From: Deltaproteobacteria bacterium
GTDB taxonomy: Bacteria > Myxococcota > XYA12-FULL-58-9 > JABJBS01
DNA length: 56,927 nt
Assembly: GCA_018668695.1 (NCBI GenBank)
Contig: JABJBS010000232.1
Span: 1 to 56,927 of the forward strand
Direction: 5' to 3'
Every line of letters starts with the position of its first letter. Position 1 is the stretch's first letter. Made by a program: the position numbers and the translations under genes. Positions 17,992 to 26,323 of the stretch are shown one piece after another. Below the pieces are notes generated by a model, which searched no databases, was not told the origin of the DNA, and worked only from the letters and a program-made list of their open reading frames with translations.

Positions 17992-18732
17992 CTAAGCCGA
18001 CGCATAGCCCCACCCGAGCCGTTTGCGCGCCGAAGCCCAAGGCGTGGCAGGAAGTGTAAGTGAGTAATTAAGGAGGCGGCCAATCGTACCGTATTGCTCG
18101 AGCCCGTCTTCCAATAAGTCTTCACAACCATCAGGTGTCTCGAAGGTTGTAACTTTCCAGTGTGTCTGTGGATTTTCTTTATACAACTTAAGCGCCGCTA
18201 AAAGTTCACCTGGATATTCCTGACGCTCCAGCAGAGTTTCAATCGCAGTTTGACGAGGGTGAGAACCCGCAACAAATTGCTCAAGCTGTGATTCGAGTTC
18301 CTCAATGCCATCAGGAAACATATGCAAGAGTCCCACATCGTAGGCGGCCGAAATATGTACGACATGCAGTAGATGGGACACAACCATATCACGTGAAACC
18401 GCAAGCCCTGTTGGATCCATCATAGTGCTCGGCTCATCGAATACACGCAAGAACTGAAGCCAGTACTGGTTTTGTTCGTAATGCTCGTAAAATTCACCAT
18501 TGGAAGGAATGATATAGTTGACCAACATGTCACGAGAGGCGTTCCAAATTTGCCACTCAGTTGGAATCTCTTCCAAGAGGCCCTGAGACTTCAGTTGGTT
18601 TAAACGCGCCTGACGTTCCTTGCGATTAAACGTTGTCACAATCGTTCGCCAAGCATTGCCAATCTTGCGAAAGACGTCTCTGGGTGTTCCGATAGCGGTT
18701 GAGAACTCTTTAAGGTAAACACTTAAAGGCAT
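17992..18732 (-). CDS. Unknown conserved-looking protein co-transcribed with FadR-type regulator
   Basis: A 246-residue, mostly helical soluble protein with no signal peptide that I do not recognise. It is rich in aromatic residues (EWQIWNASRDMLVNYIIPSNGEFYEHYEQNQYWLQFL) and His (SHLLHVVHISAAYDVGLLHMF). AAGGA lies seven bases before the ATG at 18732, immediately after the regulator's stop ten bases upstream, so the two genes form one transcript. It could be a metabolic protein controlled by the regulator, but nothing in the sequence names a reaction. Confidence 0.75.
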   Translation of the reverse strand: MPLSVYLKEFSTAIGTPRDVFRKIGNAWRTIVTTFNRKERQARLNQLKSQGLLEEIPTEWQIWNASRDMLVNYIIPSNGEFYEHYEQNQYWLQFLRVFDEPSTMMDPTGLAVSRDMVVSHLLHVVHISAAYDVGLLHMFPDGIEELESQLEQFVAGSHPRQTAIETLLERQEYPGELLAALKLYKENPQTHWKVTTFETPDGCEDLLEDGLEQYGTIGRLLNYSLTLPATPWASARKRLGWGYASA

Positions 18733-18742
18733 GAGAGATTCC

Positions 18743-19492
18743 TTAATCCGCCTTAACAACGGCTCTTTGAATTTGGTCGATAATTTTTAAAATCGCATCG
18801 CTGCCAATAGACACCAAGTGATGCGACTTTTTGGCAGCCTGCTTCGCGTTTCCCGATTGAATGGCCTTTGCGATGCCAACATAGAGTTCTCCAGCACGGA
18901 GTTCCTCCTCTATGACAGGTCTAAAAGCATCGGTATCTTCAACAAAGCTCCTCACCATGGAGTTAAAGCCCAAACGGTAGGCCAAATTGCCACTGGCTAG
19001 GACAATGCTCTTCCAGAATTTCAGAGAGCCTTCCGTAAGCTCATTCAAGGACTGGTTCTCAACAAGCATGGCATCGGCGTAGGTTCGTATCTTTTTGATT
19101 TCTTCAGGAGATGCCCGCTCAGCCGCAAGCCTTGCCGCATCCGGTGTGATCACATTACGCAGCTCAGTCACAGAGCGAACCAAACTTGGGTCAACTTCGG
19201 ATGCAGAACCTTCAATGAGCACTGGAACCACTTCAAGGCCCGCATGCTCAAGGTAATCCAGTACAATCTTACTTCCACCGTGCTGGATACGGATCAGGTT
19301 GGCTGAAGCTAATCGATTCAGTGCCTCACGAATCGTACTCCGGCTTACTCCCAGTAAACGTGCGAGCTCTTGCTCCGCTGGGAGTCGGTCGCCAGGAGCC
19401 AAGATGCCCCGTAAAATACGGGAACGAAGCACATCGAAAGCGGCATCGACCATGGAGGTCTTCGGGATGGGTTTTATTTCGAGGTCGGTCAT
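18743..19492 (-). CDS. FadR-subfamily GntR transcriptional regulator
   Basis: A 249-residue regulator. The N-terminal winged helix reads VDAAFDVLRSRILRGILAPGDRLPAEQELARLLGVSRSTIREALNRLASANLIRIQHGGSKIV, a textbook GntR domain. The C-terminal 160 residues are an all-helical FCD-type effector domain (LRNVITPDAARLAAERASPEEI). FCD proteins usually bind small carboxylic acids with a metal. A long palindrome with a GTC-C-GAC core lies just upstream of its start, so it probably represses itself and the downstream unknown gene. Confidence 0.92.
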   Translation of the reverse strand: MTDLEIKPIPKTSMVDAAFDVLRSRILRGILAPGDRLPAEQELARLLGVSRSTIREALNRLASANLIRIQHGGSKIVLDYLEHAGLEVVPVLIEGSASEVDPSLVRSVTELRNVITPDAARLAAERASPEEIKKIRTYADAMLVENQSLNELTEGSLKFWKSIVLASGNLAYRLGFNSMVRSFVEDTDAFRPVIEEELRAGELYVGIAKAIQSGNAKQAAKKSHHLVSIGSDAILKIIDQIQRAVVKAD

Positions 19493-19502
19493 CGGATGCC
19501 TT

Positions 19503-19527
19503 TGTCAGATTGTCCGACAATCTGACA
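19503..19527. promoter_or_regulatory. Palindromic operator, likely bound by the adjacent FadR-type regulator
   Basis: Perfect inverted repeat with 12-bp arms (TGTCAGATTGTC and its complement) around a single central base. The core GTC-C-GAC fits the FadR-subfamily consensus GTM-N-KAC. It sits 11 bases upstream of the regulator start codon, where binding would block transcription. Very likely an autoregulatory operator. Confidence 0.8.
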
Positions 19528-19591
19528 CAGCTGGACCAATCCGTCAAGCATAAAATCTTCTGCTCAACTGGAGCCTAAGACACTGATAATT

Positions 19592-19873
19592 CTACTCTTC
19601 TTCTTTTTCTGGTTCAGAAACAAGGGCCGGGTCGGCTTTGCGCCGAAACCAAGATTTCCAGCGTTTTTTCATTTCGTCCATAATTTCACGGCCTAACACG
19701 GCACCTCCAACAAACATCACGGCATAGCTGGCCACATAAAGCCCGCCTCCCACGGCCACTTTGGTCTCCGTGTCTGCATCGATAAATGGCAGCGCAAAAA
19801 TAATAAGGTAGAGAACCATACTCAAAATGAGACAGCCAAAACCGATTATCTTCTTCATGGGCGAGATATTCAC
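19592..19873 (-). CDS. Small membrane protein
   Basis: A 93-residue protein with two membrane helices (about 8-30 and 40-62) and a basic then acidic cytoplasmic tail (KKRWKSWFRRKADPALVSEPEKEEE). The sequence around IIFALPFID and the second helix resembles 'transporter suffix' domains, a weak resemblance. The GTG at 19873 is favoured because AAGG lies seven bases upstream; the ATG at 19858 has no site. Function unknown. Confidence 0.65.
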   Translation of the reverse strand: MNISPMKKIIGFGCLILSMVLYLIIFALPFIDADTETKVAVGGGLYVASYAVMFVGGAVLGREIMDEMKKRWKSWFRRKADPALVSEPEKEEE

Positions 19874-20016
19874 GACAAAACCTTGATATTTGATTGAGCA
19901 AAAACCTTTAGCACCTCAAACGACAACCATATAGCATTATCTATAACACTATTCGTTGACTGTTGGGATAGAACAGTTAATAGCGTCCGGCACTACCCCA
20001 TCACTGCGAGGTTACA

Positions 20017-21348
20017 ATGCGCCTTTTAATTGTTGTTTCAGTTCTGCTCGCTTGTAGCTTCGACGCTTACGCTGCCGGTAAAATCAACAGATATTCAGGA
20101 TTAAGCGCAGAATACTCAAGAAGCTTGCACCGCTACGCCGCAACCGAGCTCGACGCTGCTTACTACAACCCCGCCGGCTTGGTTTTCGGGCGTGAAGGTT
20201 TCGGATTGAAATTGCTTAACCAATCGACAGTCTTAAAAAGCCGTTTTACCATCACTGATCCAGAGGCACTTGCACTGGTTGGACACGATGGTGACCTCAA
20301 GTACAACCCCGAAGAAATTGCCTACGATGTTGTTATTCCAAGTCCCATGATGATGGCCTCCTACAACACGGGCGACTTCGCTTTTCACATGACCACCGGC
20401 ATCTTAGCTGGCGGCGTTATCGCGCTAGAGGGTAACCATCCTATTCTGCTTGAAAATACAAAATACGTTTTAGACAACATCAATGCGATTGTAGAGGAGC
20501 AAACCGGAGCTCCAAACTTTTATAAAGACGTCGACTTTGACAAGAGCGAACTTGCCGCTGGAACCTATTACGGCGGTTTGATGCTGGGGACCACTTACAA
20601 AGCAGCGGATTGGGTCTCTGTCGCTCTAAGCGGAAAAATCATTTACGCCTGGGGTAAGATTGGCTTAAAGACAGATTTCCAAGTTGAACACGTCGACTTT
20701 GGCTGGGGTGATGCAGCCGACGGTACTGAGATGATTGAGGTCGACGCTGACCAACGTGGCTATGGCTTTTCCGGGTTGCTGAGTGTCCATTTGCGCCCCC
20801 TGGATAACCTAGACATTGCTTTTAAATACGAGACCCTCACAAAAATTGAGATGACCACCACGCCAACCATCGATACGGCCGGTATCATCACTGGGGAGCC
20901 CACACGCAGCGATATCCCCGCCCAATTTACCACCGGCGTGAATTACCACATCCTGCCCGAATTAAGTGTTCAGCTTTCGTTTGCATGGTTCTTCAACTCT
21001 CAAGCAGAGATCGGTGAATTGCTCGGCTACGACCCAAGCAGCCAGTTAAAGGACGGTTGGGAGACAGGTGTGGGGGTTGAGTATCAATTGAACGAAGACC
21101 TCCTGCTCAGCGCGGGTTATCTTCACCTCCACAGCGGTTACCGCCAAGACACTCGAGCAGGCAACCGCTTCAGCATGCCTGGCCATTTCATTGCATTGGG
21201 TGGCGCCTATCAGGCAACTCAAGATTTAAGACTGGTGATGGGCTTTATGGCCATGCTGGACGAACCCGGGATGAATCGTAACAACAACTTGGAACTCCAG
21301 GTCGACACCTATGTTTTATCCATCGGCCTCGACTACTGGTTTTTATAA
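20017..21348 (+). CDS. OmpP1/FadL/TodX-type outer-membrane channel
   Basis: A 443-residue beta-barrel with a signal peptide (residues 1-19, ending AYA). Near the mature N-terminus LDAAYYNPAGLVF is the hallmark FadL-family NPAG motif of the plug. Alternating strands fill the rest and the chain ends in the aromatic YWFL expected for BAM insertion. The family moves long-chain fatty acids or aromatic hydrocarbons across the outer membrane. GAGG five bases before the ATG fixes the start. It converges with the 2OG oxygenase gene with only one base between stops. Confidence 0.88.
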   Translation: MRLLIVVSVLLACSFDAYAAGKINRYSGLSAEYSRSLHRYAATELDAAYYNPAGLVFGREGFGLKLLNQSTVLKSRFTITDPEALALVGHDGDLKYNPEEIAYDVVIPSPMMMASYNTGDFAFHMTTGILAGGVIALEGNHPILLENTKYVLDNINAIVEEQTGAPNFYKDVDFDKSELAAGTYYGGLMLGTTYKAADWVSVALSGKIIYAWGKIGLKTDFQVEHVDFGWGDAADGTEMIEVDADQRGYGFSGLLSVHLRPLDNLDIAFKYETLTKIEMTTTPTIDTAGIITGEPTRSDIPAQFTTGVNYHILPELSVQLSFAWFFNSQAEIGELLGYDPSSQLKDGWETGVGVEYQLNEDLLLSAGYLHLHSGYRQDTRAGNRFSMPGHFIALGGAYQATQDLRLVMGFMAMLDEPGMNRNNNLELQVDTYVLSIGLDYWFL

Positions 21349-21349
21349 G

Positions 21350-22066
21350 TTACGGCTTAGGCTTCCCGTAGAAAAAGTAATTCACGGTACTTTGGTAAAG
21401 CTGAAGCAATGGATTCTTACTCGGCTCTGGGTTGGTTGAAAACAAAAGATTCACAACCATACGCTCTTCACCTTCGTTCATTCCGCGAACCCGGTGAATC
21501 ATTTTATCGCCCTGAAACAACGCCAAACTGTTGGGCATAAGCTTCGTTGGGAACTGTCGAATAGAGCCGTCGTCTTCTTTCAACTCAAGCTTGGAAAATT
21601 CATCAGTCGTGTCTTCTTGAAGCGTGAAGATACCCGCCCAACGGTCGCCCAGATAGATATTACCATCAAAGTGCCAGTCAATACCGTCACCCGCCTCGCC
21701 GTAGTAGAGCAAACTGAGCTGATTGGTATCTTCTGAGCCGATAAACTGCAGGTCAGGCAAGCCCAGCGAGTCACGGGCACTGTCCAAAGTCTTTTCATTG
21801 ATCAGCGACTCAGCCAGCTGCGCACAGGCACCTGCACGTAAGTCTTGTGAACTCATGGCCGCACCACTGCGCATGCCAGAATTCTTACGGTACAACTTCT
21901 CTTTCTCTTCTCGGGCGACGGCTTTGAGCCGTTCAAATTCCTCCTCGGGAAGGAAGTTCTCGATAATGCGAACTTGAGATCCGCTCACGGAAGTTGTGCG
22001 AAAACGATTCGTAACCATTCGTTTAATAACGGAAAACTCTTTACTGATGGTAGATTGGGCATTCAT
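21350..22066 (-). CDS. 2-oxoglutarate/Fe(II)-dependent oxygenase
   Basis: A 238-residue double-stranded beta-helix oxygenase. The iron triad is visible: DWHFDG gives His132 and Asp134, and MIHRVRG gives His191. ERMVVNLLFST holds Arg202, which would bind 2-oxoglutarate. The N-terminus (IIENFLPEEEFERLKAV) is typical of the prolyl-hydroxylase-like group. The substrate may be a free metabolite or protein; this is not determinable. It stands alone on the minus strand. Confidence 0.85.
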   Translation of the reverse strand: MNAQSTISKEFSVIKRMVTNRFRTTSVSGSQVRIIENFLPEEEFERLKAVAREEKEKLYRKNSGMRSGAAMSSQDLRAGACAQLAESLINEKTLDSARDSLGLPDLQFIGSEDTNQLSLLYYGEAGDGIDWHFDGNIYLGDRWAGIFTLQEDTTDEFSKLELKEDDGSIRQFPTKLMPNSLALFQGDKMIHRVRGMNEGEERMVVNLLFSTNPEPSKNPLLQLYQSTVNYFFYGKPKP

Positions 22067-22276
22067 GCTTTTTCCCTTACTATCAAATACCTTGAGATTT
22101 TGTGGAGCTGCATCAATCCCTTATCATTTCACGTGAAAAAAGCCTGAGACACCGTAATCAACTCCGAGGCCCAATAAGATGATCCTTGATATTGTGTTTC
22201 TCCTATTTAGGAGTAGACATTGGGGTTCAAATAACTTTGAACAAGCGCACCTCAATCTTACGCAATGGAAATAATC

Positions 22277-23344
22277 ATGAACCTTCGTGCTCGGCTCTGT
22301 ACTCAATTCAAATGTTGGAAATCATCTCTATTGAGCTTGTTTATCATTTTGAGTGTTGGTGCACCTGCCCACGCCACGCAATTGGTTCAGGAAAAAAAAT
22401 CATTCGACTTTGCGAAAGTCTCTCCCAAGGGTAAAGCCGCCATCGAGCAATTTAGGCAAGACTACCGAGAATTCCTTACCCGAGAGCTCAGCAATTACGA
22501 GCCGGCAATTCAAGCAGACATCACCAAAGTATTTGAGCAGTGCCTCGACAACAGTTACGCCGACAACCTCCTCGGGTCGAATAAGCTACTCAAAGAGCTC
22601 GATAAAAAATACCCCAACGAGCCGGTTATCCTTTGGCACCTATCTGTTAACTACTTCATTGTTGCGCGCCGACTCCCGGAGGACCAGCTCGACAAACAAA
22701 TCGACCTTCTCAAATTGGGATTCTCTAAAAGTAAACAATGCCTAAATGTGACCCAAACAAATCCAGACTGCTGGTTAACCTTTGCAGCTTCTCACGGTGC
22801 CCTGGCCATCGCCGAAGGCATCTTCGATACCCTCTCTGAGATTTCAGACGTCCAAGACGAAATGCATAAAGCTCATGAAATGCTACTCAAAGAATCAGAC
22901 AGATGTCCGATGGCTCCATGGAAAGTTGACTCTAAGCACGTAGCTCTCGGTGCCCTAGCAGAATATTACCGGCTAGCTCCCGACTGGTGGCTGTTCAAGC
23001 TTCTCTCGGGCGTCAGAGGAGACAAAGAGAAGTCTTGGAAATACGCTCAGCAAATGAAGATATTTGACGTTTCAAGCGCCAATATCGCAGCACGCTCCGC
23101 CATGTGCCTCGGCGCAGACTCGGACGACCAAGCGCTTATCGACCGAGGCATTGCTTTGATGGTAAAAGGAATGGGTTTTGAACTCCTCCACCCATTTGAT
23201 GAAGCGGAATACCGACGACTCGCACGCCTCCACAACACTGTTGCCAAACTCAAAAACCCTGAGCCCGAAGACTATTACGATTTGGCCTGTGTGGAATTCG
23301 GAAATGATGACAAGAGCGCGCTTAAGAAAAAATCAGACAAATAA
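22277..23344 (+). CDS. Exported helical-repeat (TPR-like) protein
   Basis: A 355-residue protein with an N-terminal signal or anchor (SSLLSLFIILSVGAPAHA, cleavage after AHA). The mature part is helical with TPR-like spacing, for example NLLGSNKLLKELDKKYPNEPVILWHLSVNYFIVARRLPEDQL and WLTFAASHGALAIAEGIFDTL. GGA seven bases before 22277 favours this ATG over 22265. It precedes an Omp85 gene by 18 bases, so it may be the periplasmic partner of that outer-membrane protein. The partnership is inferred from spacing only. Confidence 0.8.
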   Translation: MNLRARLCTQFKCWKSSLLSLFIILSVGAPAHATQLVQEKKSFDFAKVSPKGKAAIEQFRQDYREFLTRELSNYEPAIQADITKVFEQCLDNSYADNLLGSNKLLKELDKKYPNEPVILWHLSVNYFIVARRLPEDQLDKQIDLLKLGFSKSKQCLNVTQTNPDCWLTFAASHGALAIAEGIFDTLSEISDVQDEMHKAHEMLLKESDRCPMAPWKVDSKHVALGALAEYYRLAPDWWLFKLLSGVRGDKEKSWKYAQQMKIFDVSSANIAARSAMCLGADSDDQALIDRGIALMVKGMGFELLHPFDEAEYRRLARLHNTVAKLKNPEPEDYYDLACVEFGNDDKSALKKKSDK

Positions 23345-23362
23345 TTAAGAACACTCAATAAC

Positions 23363-24712
23363 ATGTACTTGCCACTGGTTCTTAGCCTCTTCTTCTCGGC
23401 TCCGTCAGGAGCGGTAGATCCCTGTGAGAGCATACCTACCTCCCAAACCATCACTCTAACCGAATACCAAGGCCTTGATCTCACTCAGACGTGGGTGGTT
23501 GAGCAGTACCTACAACATCGCCCCGGCACAACTTTCGAATGCTCTCTCTGGAAGAAAGAGAAGACGGCATTCGAAAATCTAGACATCTTCACGACCATCG
23601 ACTTAACCCACAAGGTTGAGCCCGGTGGTATCGTGTTGGTTTATCAATTCGTTGAATTACCTAGCTTCGTTGCGTTTCCTGCAATCAAGGCCACAGACCA
23701 ACAAGGTTGGTCCGGTGGTGGTGGCATCTCAGCCTTAAGCATCATGGGAACAGATATTCGGTTAGATTTTTATATAAGAACCACTCTCGCACCCGACCCA
23801 TTCTCTGCTACGGAGTTTATGCTCTACTCAGAGTCGCCCACCATCGGGAGACTTCCCATTAAGTGGGAAGTCACAGCGGTACACACCAACTCTATCAATC
23901 CACTGCTAAACTATAAAGAAGACTCCTTTTACCTAGAAGCCAGCACGCAATATCAAATCGTCGAGCAATGGCCTCTCAAGCTGGTATTTATTGGTTCACT
24001 CTTTATGGTTGCTCATGACCCAGAGACCAACAGCTTTGCTCCTGGAGATGGTACCACCCATCCGATTTTCTTGTCCGAGGGCAACAGAGACTGGGTGCCT
24101 AAATTAGGAATGGGCCTCATTTACGACAGCCGTGAAAAATACTTCAACCCGCACTTCGGCCAGTACTACGAATTAACCATTGCTCAATTTGGTGGATTCC
24201 TAGGCGGACCAGCAAACTACCAAGAGCTCCTAGGAGACGCTAGATTTTACCTCCCTGCGTTTGGGCAGGATGTAGCAGTCCTTTCAATCTTAGGGCGTTA
24301 CCGGCCAGGCACAAAAGGCGCTTATGATTATCTGCATGCAGGAGGCGCCAACACACTCCGTACCTACGGACTTCGACCCGACTTTTACGCACATCATGAG
24401 GTGTTAACCACACTTGAGTACCGCTGGGAGTTCTTTGAACGCTCAGCATTCGAAGTGCTGGGGAGTAATCTTTATTACGGGCTGCAATGGGTTTTTGGAG
24501 TCGACGCGGTGATGCAGTGGCGGACCACCGACGGCAAACCGGTCTTTCTACAGAGTCTATATATGGGGCCTCATCTACTCTTCCCTGGAATCGACCGTCT
24601 CCGAGTAGAATTCGGCATCAATCACCTAGGCCACGGTCTCGACGGTCTCGCATTCGGTATCAACCTGGGACTCTTCGACAAGAGCTTCATGCAGCGTCAA
24701 CGCATCCGGTAA
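23363..24712 (+). CDS. Omp85-family outer-membrane protein with one POTRA domain
   Basis: A 449-residue protein. It has a short signal (MYLPLVLSLFFSAPSGA), one POTRA-like module (residues about 30-105: VVEQYLQHRPGTTFECSLWKKEKTAFENLDIFTTIDLTHKVEPG) and a D15-type 16-strand barrel. HAGGANTLRTYGL is its version of the conserved (V)RGY motif on strand 6 loop. Omp85 members insert or move proteins or lipids. A single POTRA is fewer than BamA's five. It follows the TPR-like gene by 18 bases. No ribosome site is obvious, so translation may depend on the gene upstream. Confidence 0.85.
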   Translation: MYLPLVLSLFFSAPSGAVDPCESIPTSQTITLTEYQGLDLTQTWVVEQYLQHRPGTTFECSLWKKEKTAFENLDIFTTIDLTHKVEPGGIVLVYQFVELPSFVAFPAIKATDQQGWSGGGGISALSIMGTDIRLDFYIRTTLAPDPFSATEFMLYSESPTIGRLPIKWEVTAVHTNSINPLLNYKEDSFYLEASTQYQIVEQWPLKLVFIGSLFMVAHDPETNSFAPGDGTTHPIFLSEGNRDWVPKLGMGLIYDSREKYFNPHFGQYYELTIAQFGGFLGGPANYQELLGDARFYLPAFGQDVAVLSILGRYRPGTKGAYDYLHAGGANTLRTYGLRPDFYAHHEVLTTLEYRWEFFERSAFEVLGSNLYYGLQWVFGVDAVMQWRTTDGKPVFLQSLYMGPHLLFPGIDRLRVEFGINHLGHGLDGLAFGINLGLFDKSFMQRQRIR

Positions 24713-24864
24713 CCTTTTTAAGACTGGCCGGTCGCCAGAAAACCTGCTGAATGGCTCGCTGCCCGACTTGAACATTTACTGATTCTTATGTTCTTATCAC
24801 CCGAATATGCTAGGTAAGTCCTTCGCCGACCTATCTGATAAGTTACTCTAATGTCAGGTAAAGA

Positions 24865-26085
24865 ATGACAGATCCAATGACAGCAGTGCCAAGTATTCCC
24901 ACACACCGGCTCAAACAAGCCGGAGCTACCTTGCGTGATTGCCTGGACAAGTCTCGGACTTTAGGATGCCTCGGCCCTTTTGTTTTCGGCGTCGCTCAAG
25001 TCCTGGAGTCATTTGGTATTAAGGCAGACCGAGTCAATCTTCCAGCATCAAGGCTCTTCGGGTTTCGCCATCCCATCTACTCATTTGCGAACCTTACTTG
25101 GATAAGAGACTCAGAGGTTCAACTTCAGTACTGGCCCCACAGCGACTCACCGCAAGATAAAGCCAGTGTGCCCGACTCTCTGCGCGGCTCTCCCTATTAT
25201 CCATTGGTCGTTGACCACTGCGACTTTGCTCGATTTGATCTCGAGGCAATCCAACATGAATTCAAGCGTTTAAAACAACTGACCGAAGATGGTTACAAAG
25301 ACTACATCGCCATGGCTTTGTCTCTTCCCAACAAAACTATCCAACCGATGAGTATCGCCTGTCGTTCTAGGTTCCCTGAAGTCGTTGAAGACGTGCTAAC
25401 GGTGCTGGAGCCGCTCTTCTCAAGCACGCTCGACGCACTATACCAGGGTTCCGCAGCGGCGCACCTCGCGCAAAGCTACATCGGACGAATTACCGGGCCG
25501 AAAGTACTTGCTGGGGAATTTGTTCGCGGCAACACTCAAAAGATTGAAGCGGGAATCTTATTTTGCGACATACGAGGGTTTACGGCCTTAACTGAAAAAC
25601 TTGGAGCCGAGGGCATCGTCCCCATCGTTAACTCTGTCTTTGATGTCATTGGGCCTTCTGTACAAAAGTTCGGAGGTGAAATTCTAAAATTCATCGGCGA
25701 TGCCATGCTTATTATTTTCCCCATCGATAAAGACCACAACAGCCAAAACGTCTCTGAGTCGATGGTCGGAACAGTGCAGGAATCCGTATCCGGCGTTGCG
25801 GAATTGGGAGAGAACTTAAAGCTACCCTTGGGTATTGGTTTTGGTGGCCATGTGGGAGAAGTACTTTATGGAAATATCGGCACAGAACAACGGCTCGATT
25901 TTACAGTGATGGGACCAGCTGTTAATTTAGCCAGCCGCCTTGAAAGCCTTTGCAAAACATTCGGTGCATCAGCTGTATTCTCAGAAAGTATCGCAAATCA
26001 TACCAGTCAATTAATACAACTCGGTGAAGAGAAAGTTAAGGGTATTGAAGAACCGATAACCGCCTGGGGTATTCGCCGCGATTGA
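24865..26085 (+). CDS. Class III adenylate/guanylate cyclase
   Basis: A 406-residue soluble cyclase. The catalytic domain (about 225-400) has both metal aspartates (Asp235 in FCDIRGFT and Asp279 in GDAML), Lys275 in the substrate-specifying ILKFIGD segment, GHVGEVLYGNIG, and VMGPAVNLASRLE with the transition-state Asn and Arg. The first 200 residues resemble the N-terminal region of other soluble bacterial cyclases (RVNLPASRLFGFRHPIYSFANLTW), probably a GAF-like sensor. The Lys and the following DFTVMG suggest ATP use. A second cyclase is at 53.1 kb. Confidence 0.88.
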   Translation: MTDPMTAVPSIPTHRLKQAGATLRDCLDKSRTLGCLGPFVFGVAQVLESFGIKADRVNLPASRLFGFRHPIYSFANLTWIRDSEVQLQYWPHSDSPQDKASVPDSLRGSPYYPLVVDHCDFARFDLEAIQHEFKRLKQLTEDGYKDYIAMALSLPNKTIQPMSIACRSRFPEVVEDVLTVLEPLFSSTLDALYQGSAAAHLAQSYIGRITGPKVLAGEFVRGNTQKIEAGILFCDIRGFTALTEKLGAEGIVPIVNSVFDVIGPSVQKFGGEILKFIGDAMLIIFPIDKDHNSQNVSESMVGTVQESVSGVAELGENLKLPLGIGFGGHVGEVLYGNIGTEQRLDFTVMGPAVNLASRLESLCKTFGASAVFSESIANHTSQLIQLGEEKVKGIEEPITAWGIRRD

Positions 26086-26323
26086 TCCGTAGCCCAATCT
26101 GCTACTCTTCTCCTACCCATAGCGTGGTGTTTTCGTGCAGGTATCCAACTGGACGACAAGCCTTCAACCTACTCTTTTTAAGGCACTTAAACAGTTTTCC
26201 GCTTTTGAATTCTGAGACTATCGTCTCGAATGAACCGTTTGCTATCTAAAAAGTTACCCATGTTGATGAATGGCGGGTCCTACATTTTGCGAGGCTTAGC
26301 TAAGTCCGGCGAAAGGCCCGCGA

